A DNA stretch of 64,000 nt from contig CALLDI010000010.1 of assembly GCA_937998355.1 (NCBI GenBank), positions 1-64,000 of the forward strand, read 5' to 3'. This document shows positions 27,550 to 36,660 of this stretch, piece by piece. Origin of the DNA: an uncultured Eggerthella sp. (GTDB taxonomy: Bacteria > Actinomycetota > Coriobacteriia > Coriobacteriales > Eggerthellaceae). Position 1 is the first letter of the stretch. The number at the start of each line of letters is the position of its first letter. Below the pieces are notes generated by a model. It was not told the DNA's origin and ran no database searches. It was given only the letters and a program-made list of their open reading frames with translations. Both the position numbers and the translations under genes were made by a program.

Positions 27550-28587
27550 ATGACCAACGAAGCGACCCTGACCACCCGACCGAAGCGCGCGCTCGCGCTG
27601 TTCGCCGCCCTCGCGGCAGTGGCGCTGGCTCTGTGCTTCACGCTGGCAGGCTGCGCGTCTAGCAGCAACGACCAGCAAGCCGACCTTTCCGAATACACCA
27701 GCGAAGCCGACGCGCTGCGCATCGGCTCGATGAAGGGCCCGACCTCGATCGGTCTGGCCAGCATGATGGACCAAGAGCAGGGGCAGTTCACCGTGGTGGG
27801 AGCCGCCGACGAACTCACGCCGCTGCTGCTGCAAGACCAGATCGACATCGCGCTCGTGCCCGCGAACGTGGCCGCCGTGCTCTACGCGCGCACCGAAGGT
27901 CAGATCCAGGTGATCGACGTCAACACGCTGGGCGTGCTCTACGGCATCTCGCTGGACGAGGGCATCAACAACGTCGAGGACCTGCGCGGACGCACCGTCT
28001 ACATGACCGGCAAAGGCACCGTGCCCGAGTACACGTTCATGGCGCTGCTGGCGGCGGCGAACATCTCGACCGACGAGGTGACCGTCGAGTTCTGCTCCGA
28101 GCCGACCGAAGTGGTCGCGCAGATCTCGCAGCACGCTGACGCCGTGGGCATCCTGCCGCAGCCGTACGCCACCGCGTGCACGCTGAAGAACGAGAACCTG
28201 CACACCGTGCTCGACCTGACCGAGGCGTGGGCGCAGATGACCGGCGGCCAGAAGGGCGACGTGGTGACCGGCGTGACCGTGGCGAAGACCTCCACCATCG
28301 AGGAGAAGGAAGGCGCCGTGAAGCTGTTCCTGCAGCGCCATGCCGCATCCGCCGAGGTCGCGCAGACCGACCCGTCCGCCATCGTTGCGAAGGTGGTCGA
28401 GCTGGGCATCATCGAGAACGAGACGCTGGCTGAAAAGGCCATCCCGAACTGCAACGTGGTCTGCTACACCGGCGAAGAGATGAAGAATGCACTGGCTGGC
28501 TACCTGCAGGCGCTGTTCGACCAGAACGCCGAGGCGCTGGGTGGATCGCTGCCGGGCGACGACTTCTACTTCATGCCCGAGAACTAG
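27550..28587 (+). CDS. ABC transporter substrate-binding lipoprotein (NitT/TauT type)
   Basis: The 345-residue protein has a lipoprotein signal ending at Cys35 (TLAGC) and an NMT1/SsuA-type periplasmic-binding fold (SEADALRIGSMKGPTSIGLASMM, then DQIDIALVPANVAAVLYAR and GRTVYMTGKGTVPEY). Such proteins capture small organic solutes such as nitrate analogues, sulfonates, or thiamine precursors for import; the ligand here is not evident. It lies 120 bases after hydA and just before the fused permease-ATPase gene, with which it forms a complete importer. The hairpin at 28611 separates it from that gene and probably lowers downstream expression. Confidence 0.88.
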   Translation: MTNEATLTTRPKRALALFAALAAVALALCFTLAGCASSSNDQQADLSEYTSEADALRIGSMKGPTSIGLASMMDQEQGQFTVVGAADELTPLLLQDQIDIALVPANVAAVLYARTEGQIQVIDVNTLGVLYGISLDEGINNVEDLRGRTVYMTGKGTVPEYTFMALLAAANISTDEVTVEFCSEPTEVVAQISQHADAVGILPQPYATACTLKNENLHTVLDLTEAWAQMTGGQKGDVVTGVTVAKTSTIEEKEGAVKLFLQRHAASAEVAQTDPSAIVAKVVELGIIENETLAEKAIPNCNVVCYTGEEMKNALAGYLQALFDQNAEALGGSLPGDDFYFMPEN

Positions 28588-28610
28588 CGCTGACAAAAGC
28601 GTGCTATCGT

Positions 28611-28650
28611 GAACCTGTGCGTCGCTTGACGGTGATGTGCAGGTTCTTTT
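28611..28650 (+). terminator. Terminator or attenuator hairpin inside the ABC operon
   Basis: GAACCTG pairs with CAGGTTC, with an inner stem CGTC-GCTT-GACG, and is followed by TTTT. It sits between the binding-protein gene and the permease-ATPase gene, a usual place for a partial terminator that leaves more binding protein than membrane component. Confidence 0.7.
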
Positions 28651-28669
28651 CTACATGAGGCAGAATGCG

Positions 28670-30268
28670 ATGATGCTGAACAACGAACATACCGAGCGCG
28701 AAGGCCGCGACCATGCGCGCGATGATCGTTCGTGCGTCGTGAGCGCATGCTCTTCCCAAGACGCGAGCGCTCGTCCTTCTCAGGTTGCAAGCTCTACCTT
28801 CTCGCGTGGCGTGAACGCGCTGAAATACGGCGGCGCGATCGTCTTCTGGGTCATGCTGTGGGCGGCCATCGCACTCTTGGTGGGCAACCCGATCTTGGTC
28901 GCAGGACCAGGTGAAACGATCGAGACGTTCTTCGGTAGCTTCACGCAACCCGCCTTCTGGAGCGCCGTTGCGCAAACGACCGTGCGCATCGTGTGCGTCG
29001 GCCTTACGAGCGCCCTTGTCGCGACCGTGCTCGGCTTCGTCGCCGCACACTTCTCGTGGGTGCGCGTGCTGCTCGCGCCCGCCATGCAAGTGATGAAGAG
29101 CGCGCCCGTGGCTTGCATCATCGTGATCGTGCTGGTGGCAGCCGGCGCGGTGGGAGCGCTCGTTTCCATCGTGGCGTTCGTCACGATCCCGCCGTTCTAC
29201 GTGGCGGCTCTCGAAGCGCAAGGTGCGCGCAACGACGCGACCGAGCGCGTCCTGCGCCTCGCAGGCCTGAGCGCGCCGCGCGTGTTCCTGGCCTCGACCT
29301 GGCCTTCCATGCTGCCGTTCTTCAGCGCCGCGGCGAAGACCGCGATCGGCCTTTCGTGGAAAGCGGGCATCACCGCCGAGCTGCTGTGCATCCCGCTGGG
29401 GTCGATCGGCGCGGCCGTGTATGGCGCGAAGCTCACGCTCGACACGCCCGCGCTGCTGATGTGGACCATCGTCGTCATGCTGCTGGGCTGGGTGAATGAG
29501 AAGCTCGCCGTTGCGCTGCTGGACGCCACCCGCAAAGCCCCTGCTTGGGCTGCACGTTCGCGGTCGGCGAAGAGTGAGCTGGGCATGGATGGAACAGTCG
29601 GCTATAGCGCGCCATCCGTAGAAGATGCCTCAAACACCCGCACCACGTCGGTCGGCCAATCAAGCGCGTTAGAGCTTGACGGAATTCGCTTCAGCTATGG
29701 TGACAAGCTCGTGCTTGACGACCTCTGTCTGTGCGTGAACGCTAGTGAGCGCATCTGCCTGATGGCGCCGACCGGCACGGGCAAGACGACGCTCATCTCG
29801 CTCTTGACCGCCCAACGCGAACCGCACGCAGGCAGCATTTCCTCCCCTGCCCACTTAGGGATCGTTCTGCAACAGAACACTCTCATCGAAAGCCTGAGCG
29901 CACTCCAGAACGTGCTGCTCACCTGCGGAAATGATGATCTCGCGAATCGCACGGTCTCGATCGAGAGCGAACTCGAAGCACTCCTTCCAGAAGGCAGCCT
30001 TCACAAACCCGCATCCGAACTTTCAGGCGGCACACGTCGGCTCACCGAGATCGCACGCGCGCTGCTCGGCTCGAGCCACGCCATCATCCTCGATGAGCCG
30101 TTCACTGGACTCGATGCGGATGCGAACGAGCGCGCCTGTACATTCATCCTGAAGCACCTGAATGGCCGGCCGCTCCTGTTCACCACACATCATCCCGAAG
30201 ATGCCGCGCGTCTTGAAGCCCAGGTCATCGTGCTCGAGAACGGCTGCACGACCAGCTTGTCCGATTAG
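28670..30268 (+). CDS. Fused ABC permease-ATPase (NitT/TauT type)
   Basis: The product of about 532 residues contains both membrane and ATPase parts of an importer. Residues about 50-290 are a BPD-type permease with six hydrophobic segments and the EAA-like loop EAQGARNDATERVLRLAGLSAP. After a polar linker, residues about 325-530 are an SsuB-type ATPase with Walker A APTGTGKTT, signature ELSGGTRRLTEIARALL and Walker B AIILDEPF. The two are separate genes in most such systems. ATG 28670 follows GAGG at 9 bases; an upstream GTG (28637) lies inside the hairpin and is less likely. It completes the importer begun by the upstream lipoprotein. Confidence 0.86.
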   Translation: MMLNNEHTEREGRDHARDDRSCVVSACSSQDASARPSQVASSTFSRGVNALKYGGAIVFWVMLWAAIALLVGNPILVAGPGETIETFFGSFTQPAFWSAVAQTTVRIVCVGLTSALVATVLGFVAAHFSWVRVLLAPAMQVMKSAPVACIIVIVLVAAGAVGALVSIVAFVTIPPFYVAALEAQGARNDATERVLRLAGLSAPRVFLASTWPSMLPFFSAAAKTAIGLSWKAGITAELLCIPLGSIGAAVYGAKLTLDTPALLMWTIVVMLLGWVNEKLAVALLDATRKAPAWAARSRSAKSELGMDGTVGYSAPSVEDASNTRTTSVGQSSALELDGIRFSYGDKLVLDDLCLCVNASERICLMAPTGTGKTTLISLLTAQREPHAGSISSPAHLGIVLQQNTLIESLSALQNVLLTCGNDDLANRTVSIESELEALLPEGSLHKPASELSGGTRRLTEIARALLGSSHAIILDEPFTGLDADANERACTFILKHLNGRPLLFTTHHPEDAARLEAQVIVLENGCTTSLSD

Positions 30269-30354
30269 CTAGCTGCTGCCCTCTATCACTGGCTTTCACC
30301 GGCGCACCACGCCAGCTCATCACGTCAGCACGCCATGCCAGCTCATTCGCCGCT

Positions 30355-31488
30355 CTACTCCGCCAGCGAGAACTTCAGGTAGACCGGGTTGTGGTCCGAG
30401 TAGGCGAAGTCCAGATCGAGCGTCCGCTGCTCGATGCAGGTGACGTTGTCGGAATAGATGAAGGCGTCCATGACCCAGCGGTCGTTCGTGCCATCGTACG
30501 GCCGACCGGCATCGCGGCAGGTCGCAGCCGAATCGAAGATGCCGGCGTCCAGCTCAGCCTTCGCCGCAACCGTGAAGCCCTCGGGCACGCTCGCGAAGTC
30601 GAACGGCTTCGCCCAGCTGGCTTCCGTGTCGGTCACGTTGCGGTAGACCTCGTTCGACACGCCGATCATGTCGTGGTTGAAATCGCCGCCTGCGATCACA
30701 TAATTGCCCGCAGCGCGCTCGGCCTGCATGTCCTCGAACAGCATCGCGCGCTGACCTTCCAGTACTTCCTCATCGGCGCCATAGGCCGACAGGTGCACGT
30801 TGAATATGACCAGTTCTTTGCCATTCGAGACCTGCACGCGCGAGATCGAGTAGCAGCGATCAAGGTCGAGGAACTTGCTGAAGCTCTCCGAGATGGGCAG
30901 GCTGCGACGGATCGAATCGCTCAGCTGATAGCGCGCGAAGGTGGCCATGCCTGCCTTGTTCTTGCCGTGCGGCGCGTAGAGCGGCCAGGCAAGGAACGCC
31001 GAGTCGTAATTCTGCGCGAAGACCGAGCACATGATGGGATAATCGTCGCGGAGCAGGGTGTATTCATCCACGCCGCACGAGCGCGTGCCATCCACGTCGA
31101 CTTCCTGGAAGAGCACGAAATCCGGGTCGAGCTGGGCGATGGCCTCAGCCGATCCGTTCACGTTGTCGGTCACGTATTGCGCGCTCGGAGCGACCGAGCC
31201 CGTGCCGCCATCCATGAAGAAGTCGAAGTCGGGGCCGTATGCGCCGAACCCGAGGTTAGCGCTGACGATGGTGAATTCCTGCGTGCCAGAGTCGCTGTCG
31301 CTTTCAAGATCCGCGTCGGTCAGCTTGATCTGAGCTGCGACCTGGCCGTTCTCGGGCGGCTTGGTCGCGAGCGCGATATTGTCGTCCAGGCGATAATACG
31401 TCGCCATCACGTAGATGACGTAGACCACCACGACGAGCGCGAGGGCTCCGACCACGCAACCTGCTATCTTCAGCGCTCTTTTCACCAT
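30355..31488 (-). CDS. Membrane-anchored endonuclease/exonuclease/phosphatase-fold protein
   Basis: The 377-residue protein has one N-terminal membrane anchor (about 8-30) and an outward-facing EEP domain: VSANLGF (near 75), LFQEVD, AGGDFNHD (metal and catalytic residues) and the C-terminal YSDHNPV. EEP enzymes cleave phosphodiesters in DNA, inositol phosphates or sphingomyelin. The extracytoplasmic placement suggests an extracellular nucleic acid or phosphoester substrate. GGGGAG precedes ATG 31488. It is a single gene, preceded by a 36-nt tandem repeat in its upstream region. Confidence 0.85.
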   Translation of the reverse strand: MVKRALKIAGCVVGALALVVVVYVIYVMATYYRLDDNIALATKPPENGQVAAQIKLTDADLESDSDSGTQEFTIVSANLGFGAYGPDFDFFMDGGTGSVAPSAQYVTDNVNGSAEAIAQLDPDFVLFQEVDVDGTRSCGVDEYTLLRDDYPIMCSVFAQNYDSAFLAWPLYAPHGKNKAGMATFARYQLSDSIRRSLPISESFSKFLDLDRCYSISRVQVSNGKELVIFNVHLSAYGADEEVLEGQRAMLFEDMQAERAAGNYVIAGGDFNHDMIGVSNEVYRNVTDTEASWAKPFDFASVPEGFTVAAKAELDAGIFDSAATCRDAGRPYDGTNDRWVMDAFIYSDNVTCIEQRTLDLDFAYSDHNPVYLKFSLAE

Positions 31489-31519
31489 TCGCTCCCCTTT
31501 TCTGCCCGACGGATCGACC

Positions 31520-31627
31520 GCATCCGGGCTGTTCGCTCGCCAACCGCGCGCGACCGCATCCAGGCTATTCGCTCGCCGACCACGCGCGCCCGCGTCCAGG
31601 CTGTTCGCTCGCCAACCACGCGCAAAC
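31520..31627. repeat. Three tandem copies of a 36-nt unit
   Basis: Units begin at 31520, 31556 and 31592 and share CAGGCTGTTCGCTCGCCAAC and a CACGCGCGCCC-type end. The array lies 30-140 bases upstream of the EEP gene, where its promoter would be expected. Confidence 0.92.
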
Positions 31628-31807
31628 TCACATGCATGCCGCGCGGCGCAGTTCTCTCGACTCGATTATACCGTGCGCGAGGGTTGTCCGTTTCGTTACG
31701 AAATGTTCAAGAGACGGCATCAATCGCGAGTTCGTGCGGCCGCGAGCATGCTGCGCTTCTATCATCGTGGCATCGATTCTTACCGACTTACGAGCAAGGA
31801 GGCAACG

Positions 31808-32065
31808 ATGGATTTCAAAGAGAAGATCAAAGAAGCTGCTGAAGATGTGAAGGAAGGCTTCGAAAAGGGTGCCGACAAAGTGGGCGACGCCGCCGGCAAG
31901 GCGAAGGACAAGATCGCGGAGGGCGCTCATGTTGCTGCTGATCGCGCCAAAGAGGCTGGTCAGATAGTGGGCGACAAGGCAAAAGAAGCCGCAACCGCTG
32001 TCGGCGATCGCGCGAGCGAAGCGAAGGACGCCGTCTCCGACAAGATCGACGACCTGAAGAAGTAG
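31808..32065 (+). CDS. Small LEA-like/YtxH-like helical protein
   Basis: The 85-residue product is almost entirely Lys, Glu, Asp, Ala and Gly in 11-residue-like helical repeats (DKAKEAA, DRASEAKDAVSDK), the look of late-embryogenesis-abundant and CsbD/YtxH-type stress proteins. There is no signal or membrane segment. CAAGGAGG 5 bases before ATG 31808 is an optimal ribosome binding site, so it may be highly expressed. A strong terminator follows at 32254. A role in desiccation or osmotic protection is inferred from composition only. Confidence 0.85.
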   Translation: MDFKEKIKEAAEDVKEGFEKGADKVGDAAGKAKDKIAEGAHVAADRAKEAGQIVGDKAKEAATAVGDRASEAKDAVSDKIDDLKK

Positions 32066-32253
32066 CGCGGCCTGACCGGGCTGCTCGCACGACCAGGCTA
32101 TACGCGGCCGAAGTACGCGATCGGGCGCTCTGCTCGGCTGGCCAAGCTGCATGCGCAACCGACCCACGCAGTCGATCGCGCGAATCGATCGAACAAGCTG
32201 AACGGCAGGTCGCACAGCTACGCGTTCAGATGCTCAGCGTGGCCAAGCGAATC

Positions 32254-32297
32254 ACGAGACCGAACGGTTCAGTGAACCGTTCGGTCTCGTTCTTTTA
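32254..32297 (+). terminator. Strong intrinsic terminator
   Basis: ACGAGACCGAACGGTTC pairs with GAACCGTTCGGTCTCGT around a 3-4-base loop and is followed by TCTTTTATAA. It ends the LEA-like gene's transcript and abuts element copy B. Confidence 0.93.
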
Positions 32298-32300
32298 TAA

Positions 32301-32536
32301 GCGCTTGCAGTAAATCTCGTAAAAATTGCAAGGGATTTGCGTTCATACGCACGCGGACGATCGCTTTTCATATCAAAACGATGCAGAAACGGTCTTTTAG
32401 AACTCGGGTGTACGTACGATCGTAAACTTCAAGCAGATCGTATTACATAACGGAGATTCGTGTGCACTTTTAAGCTTCTATGTGCGTACGAACGCATTTC
32501 TCCTGCAGAAAACACCAATTTCGCTGCAAAACGCGC
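32301..32536. repeat. Intergenic inverted-arm element, copy B
   Basis: The left arm (32301-32352) has TTGCAAGGGATTTGCG and TACGCAC; the right arm (32481-32536) inverts TGTGCGTACGAACGC, CTCCTGCAG and TCGCTGCAAAACGCGC. The arms also share the outer GCGC. The interior contains ACGATCG and CGATCGT but no gene. It starts 4 bases after the strong terminator of the preceding gene and is the most diverged of the four copies. Confidence 0.8.
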
Positions 32537-32656
32537 TCCGTCCCACGAAAAAAGAGTGAAGACGAGCACGGCCTTTAGTCTCACACAGAAGAAGCGAAGG
32601 CGAGCATGCCGCTCGGCCTACTGTCTCATGAACGCCGCGTTCGACCTATTAACTTA

Positions 32657-32794
32657 TGAAAAGAGATCGCGGAGATGCGAACACCCTTGAAAAGAGATCA
32701 CGGCGATGCGAACACCCTTGAAAAGAGAACGCGGAGAAGCGACACCTATGAAAAGAGATCGCGAAATGCACGCTACCTACGAGAAGAGATCGCG
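32657..32794. repeat. 31-nt tandem array at the msrAB 3' end
   Basis: Units begin at about 32657, 32688, 32719, 32749 and 32780 and share TGAAAAGAGATCGCGGAGAT-like sequence. The last unit is the coding 3' end and stop codon of msrAB (minus strand), so the array looks like successive duplications of the gene's end. Confidence 0.88.
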
Positions 32795-33751
32795 CAGGTA
32801 GCCATAGCCTTCTGCCTCCAGCTGGTCGACAGGGATGAACCGCAGCGCCGAGCCGTTGATGCAGTAGCGCTGCCCGCCCAGCTCAGCAGGACCATCCGGG
32901 AATACATGGCCGAGGTGACTGTCGGCAGCCGTGCTACGAACCTCCACGCGCGGCATGCCAGGGATCGACCCGTCCACCGCCTCCGCGACGACGCTTTGCG
33001 CGATCGGACGCGAGAACGACGGCCAGCCACAGCCCGCATCGAACTTGTCGCGCGAGGAGAAGAGCGGCTCGCCCGAGACCACGTCTACGTAGATGCCGTC
33101 CTCGAACTGCTGATCGTAGGGATGCGTGTGCGCACGATCGGTGGCCGCATGCTGCGTGACCTCGAACGCTTCCGATGAAAGTTGCGCACGGATCGCATCA
33201 TCGTCCGGGCGCGCATAACCTTCGCGCGCGATGGCGAAGTCGGCCGCATGCTCGGCCACGAAGGCATCCGCATCCGCCAAGTTCACGTGGCAATACCCCA
33301 GCGGATTCTGCCCGAGATAATCCTGATGATACGCCTCGGCAGGATAGAAATTCTGCAGCTGACCTGCCTCGATGCGCGGGTTCTTCCCTGCCGTGCGCGC
33401 AAGGTTCACGAGCGCTGAGACCACCGCCGCCTCATCCGCCGGATCGGTCCAATAGATGCCCGTGCGATACTGCGTTCCCACGTCGTTTCCTTGGCGATTG
33501 AGCGCGAACGGATCGACGGTGCGCAGGTAGGCCGCCAGCAGAAGCGGCAGCGGCAACACGTCAGCATCGAAAACAACGCGCACGGTCTCGGCCGCACCCG
33601 TCGCGCCCGAGCACACCTGCTCGTAGGTCGGATCGGGCACGCTGCTGTTCGCGTAACCAACCTCGGTCTCGAGCACGCCAGGAATGCGCTTCAAGTACGC
33701 CTCGGTCCCCCAGAAGCACCCACCGGCAAGATAGATCTCGTGCTTGTTCAT
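32777..33751 (-). CDS. msrAB: Bifunctional methionine sulfoxide reductase MsrA-MsrB
   Basis: The 324-residue fusion repairs both stereoisomers of oxidised methionine. The MsrA part (about 1-160) has Cys12 in GGCFWGTEAYL; the MsrB part (about 195-320) has GCGWPSFSRP, DSHLGHVFPDGP and catalytic Cys297 in RYCINGSALRF. The two CxxC pairs that bind zinc in many MsrB domains are missing (IYVDVVSGEPLF), so this is the zinc-free type. Domain order A-B is typical of Gram-positive and pathogen fusions. The gene's 3' end is part of a tandem repeat array. Confidence 0.95.
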   Translation of the reverse strand: MNKHEIYLAGGCFWGTEAYLKRIPGVLETEVGYANSSVPDPTYEQVCSGATGAAETVRVVFDADVLPLPLLLAAYLRTVDPFALNRQGNDVGTQYRTGIYWTDPADEAAVVSALVNLARTAGKNPRIEAGQLQNFYPAEAYHQDYLGQNPLGYCHVNLADADAFVAEHAADFAIAREGYARPDDDAIRAQLSSEAFEVTQHAATDRAHTHPYDQQFEDGIYVDVVSGEPLFSSRDKFDAGCGWPSFSRPIAQSVVAEAVDGSIPGMPRVEVRSTAADSHLGHVFPDGPAELGGQRYCINGSALRFIPVDQLEAEGYGYLRDLFS

Positions 33752-34053
33752 GACCGCCGCCTTTCGCGCCTGTTCATCGTCGCCTCCTCATCGTTCCCTT
33801 ACTATATCGGTGCACCGTGAATCCCTCGTGAACGCCAGTAAACGACTAAGAAACGGACCGCTCACGCGAAAAATAGGTATAGTGAAAGAAGGTCGGTCGC
33901 ATACGTCCGAAAGAGCTCTCGAACGCGCGCGATAAGAACGCATGCGAGCATGCGAACACACAAACGGAACCGAGGATTGCGGACGAGCGCGCGAACGCGC
34001 GTGCAAGAATGACCACCAAAACACGAACAACGAACCACGACCAGGAACAACGC
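33752..34053. other. Divergent spacer, msrAB / NCS2 permease
   Basis: The 302 bases hold the promoters of both genes. GGTATAGTG near 33872 is a possible -10 for the permease. No purine riboswitch core was found. Confidence 0.45.
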
Positions 34054-35364
34054 ATGGACAAGTTCTTCAAGATATCGGCACGCGGATCGTCGGTCCGCAC
34101 CGAAGTGCTGGGTGGCCTGACCACCTTCCTCGCGATGGCCTACATCGTCGCCGTGAACCCGACCATCCTGGCGGCCGCCGGCGTGCCCTTCGCCGCCGCG
34201 CTCACCGCCACCTGTCTGGCCTCCGCCATCGCCACGTTCGCCATGGGCTTCTTCGCGAACCGCCCGATCGCGCTGGCATCCGGCATGGGCATCAACGCCG
34301 TCGTGGCCTACGGCATGTGCGGCTCGCTCGGCATCGACTGGCGCGTCGCCATGGCCGTCGTGCTGTTGGAAGGCGTGGTCATCTTAGGCCTCGTGCTAGG
34401 TGGCCTGCGCAAAGCGGTGATGGACGCGATCCCGCTCGACCTGCGCCAAGCCATCGGCATCGGCATTGGCCTTCTGGTCACGTTCATCGGCTTGAAGGGC
34501 GCCGGGCTCATCATGCCCGACGATTCCACGCTCGTCGCGCTGGGCACGCTCACCGAGCCGTCGTCGATCATCGCCATCGTCTCGATCGCGATCGCCATCA
34601 TCCTCACTATCCTGAAGACCCCGGGCGGCCTGCTCATCTCGATCGTGGTGGCCGTCATCCTCGGCATCCCCTGCGGCGTGACGCCGCTGCCCACCGAATG
34701 GAACTTCGGGCTCGACTTCGCTGCGTTCGCCGCGCCGTTCCAGGAAGTGGACGGCACCCTGGCAATCTTCCAGGTCTTCCTGCAGCCCGCGCTGCTGCTG
34801 TTCGTATTCAGCCTGCTCATGAGCGATTTCTTCGACACGCTGGGTACCGCGGTCGCCATCGCGAAGGAAGGCGATTTCATCGACGAGAAGGGCGACGTGA
34901 AGGACATCAAGCCGATCCTGACCGTGGACTCGAGCGCCGCCATCATCGGCGGTTTCTTCGGCGCGAGCTCGATCACGTGCTTCCTGGAATCCGCCTCGGG
35001 CGTGGCCGCTGGCGCGCGCACGGGCCTGTCGAACATGGTGGTGGGCGCGCTGTTCCTGGTGTGCGCGTTCTTCGCGCCGATCTTCGGCATGGTGTCGGGT
35101 TCCGCCACGTGCGGCGCGCTGGTGGTGGTCGGCTTCCTGATCATGTCGGAAGTGGGCGCCATCTCGTGGAAGATCCCCGAGCTGGCGTTCCCGTCGTTCC
35201 TCATCATCGTCGGGATCCCGTTCACCTACTCCATCACCAACGGCATCGGGCTCGGGTTCATCGCGTACGTCATCTTGATGGTGGCTTGCCGCCGAACGCG
35301 CGAAGTGAAGCCGCTCATGTGGGCGGCGGCTGGCGCGTTCCTGCTGATGTTCCTGCTGGTGTAG
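34054..35364 (+). CDS. NCS2 (AzgA-type) purine permease
   Basis: The 436-residue membrane protein has FFKISARGSSVRTEVLGGLTTFLAMAYI at its start and the family block ALASGMGINAVVAYGMCG, which identify the AzgA-like hypoxanthine/guanine/adenine:proton symporters. SDFFDTLGTAVAIAKEGDFID and the later GSATCGALV are also conserved, and about 12-14 membrane segments fit. AGGAA before ATG 34054 supports this start over an upstream ATG at 34009. It stands alone. Together with apt it would support salvage of external purine bases. Confidence 0.9.
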   Translation: MDKFFKISARGSSVRTEVLGGLTTFLAMAYIVAVNPTILAAAGVPFAAALTATCLASAIATFAMGFFANRPIALASGMGINAVVAYGMCGSLGIDWRVAMAVVLLEGVVILGLVLGGLRKAVMDAIPLDLRQAIGIGIGLLVTFIGLKGAGLIMPDDSTLVALGTLTEPSSIIAIVSIAIAIILTILKTPGGLLISIVVAVILGIPCGVTPLPTEWNFGLDFAAFAAPFQEVDGTLAIFQVFLQPALLLFVFSLLMSDFFDTLGTAVAIAKEGDFIDEKGDVKDIKPILTVDSSAAIIGGFFGASSITCFLESASGVAAGARTGLSNMVVGALFLVCAFFAPIFGMVSGSATCGALVVVGFLIMSEVGAISWKIPELAFPSFLIIVGIPFTYSITNGIGLGFIAYVILMVACRRTREVKPLMWAAAGAFLLMFLLV

Positions 35365-35370
35365 CGCGAC

Positions 35371-36306
35371 CTAGTTGTACTTATAGAAGCCTTCACCTGC
35401 GTTGATGCCGGTCTTGCCTTCGTCGATGCGCTGCTTGAGCATGGCCGCGATGCGCGCGGCGATGCTGCCCTCTTCCTGCGCCGCGGGGCTGGCCGCCACG
35501 ATGTTGTACGCGGTCGTGAGGCCCACGATATCCAGGATGCGGAACGGGCCGAGCGGCGCGCCGGTGCCCAGCATCCACGCCTTGTCGATGGTCTCGACGT
35601 CGGCCACGTCGTTGGCCAGCAGCGCCTCAGCGGAATTCAGGAACGGCACGAGCATGCTGTTCAGCAGGTAGCCCGGCTGCTCCTTCTTGAGCTCGAGCGG
35701 GATCATGCCGATGGCCTTCGCGAATTCCACGACCGCCTGGTACGACTCGGGCGACGTCTGCGCAGTGCCCATCACTTCGGCGGTGTTGTTCTTCCAGATG
35801 TTGTTCGCGAAATGCAGCGCGAGGAACTTATCGGGGCGCCCTGTGAAGCCAGCCATGGCGCTGGGCAGCAGCGTCGAGGAGTTCGTACACAGGATGGTCT
35901 GCGCGGGCAGAACGTCCTGCAGCGAGGTGTAGAACGCGTCCTTCTCGTCGATGACCTCGGCGATCGCTTCGATGACCAGGTCGGCGTCGGCGAATGCCTC
36001 GTTCAGATCGGTCGTGAGCACGAGGCTGTCGAAGGCGGTGTCGACCTGGGCGATCAGCTGGTCGAGCTCGCTTGCCGGGGTGTCGGGCGACGCCGCGAGG
36101 CCACGGCAGTAGGCGGCAGGGTCGGTCTTCATCGCTTCGAGCGTTTGCTTGTAGATGCCACGCAGGCGCTCGAGCTTTGGCTGCGCGCGGTCGATGGATG
36201 CGGGCGTGCGCAGCCACATCTTCACCTGGAAGCCTTTGAAGGCGCTCTGCAGCGCGATCTGGCTTCCCAGCACGCCGCCACCAGCTACGGTCACGTTCTT
36301 GATCAT
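35371..36306 (-). CDS. 3-hydroxyacyl-CoA dehydrogenase family protein
   Basis: The 311-residue protein has an NAD-binding N-terminal Rossmann fold (VTVAGGGVLGSQIALQSAFKG), the substrate-site phrase LALHFANNIW (His in the catalytic pair) and the C-terminal dimerisation domain (QPGYLLNSMLVPFLN, LGTGAPLGPFRILDIVGL). It is slightly longer than classical 3-hydroxybutyryl-CoA dehydrogenases because of an insert after residue 40. It probably oxidises a 3-hydroxyacyl-CoA or reduces a 3-ketoacyl-CoA. No thiolase or crotonase gene is adjacent, so the pathway is not fixed. AAAGGA before ATG 36306 sets the start; only 6 bases separate its end from the permease gene. Confidence 0.88.
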   Translation of the reverse strand: MIKNVTVAGGGVLGSQIALQSAFKGFQVKMWLRTPASIDRAQPKLERLRGIYKQTLEAMKTDPAAYCRGLAASPDTPASELDQLIAQVDTAFDSLVLTTDLNEAFADADLVIEAIAEVIDEKDAFYTSLQDVLPAQTILCTNSSTLLPSAMAGFTGRPDKFLALHFANNIWKNNTAEVMGTAQTSPESYQAVVEFAKAIGMIPLELKKEQPGYLLNSMLVPFLNSAEALLANDVADVETIDKAWMLGTGAPLGPFRILDIVGLTTAYNIVAASPAAQEEGSIAARIAAMLKQRIDEGKTGINAGEGFYKYN

Positions 36307-36660
36307 GGGTATATCCTTTCGGTCGGGGCGCCGTGCGGCGCCTGGATGTTCACGCATCATCTTCGCGCAAGTTGACGGGGCGTGCGCGAAAAGTTACCAA
36401 GACGAAACATCCGCCGCCGTTCACCGTGCGAACGCGACTGAGGCAGGTGCACACGAAGTGCGCCGTTGCATGCGGAAAGCCGGTCGCGAGCCTCCCGGTC
36501 GCAAGAGCCGCCAATCTAACAGCCTCGTATCAGGCCCGTTTTCACCGGCCGCTTCGCGTATCATGGAAGCAACGAAAGAACGCGCGGCCTGGCCGCAGGT
36601 CGCGTTCGACCGCGCGATGAAGCCATCGCGCCGCCCGCACATCACGAGGAGGTGAAGGCC
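36307..36660. other. Divergent spacer, dehydrogenase / hydrolase cluster
   Basis: These 354 bases carry the ribosome binding sites of both flanking genes (GGAGGTG before 36661). No RNA, terminator or small gene with a ribosome binding site is visible. Confidence 0.45.

Noticed and set aside
25543..28596. A 1017-codon open frame on the minus strand
   Set aside because: It is antisense to hydA and the binding-protein gene, has Arg/His-rich shadow composition and no domain.
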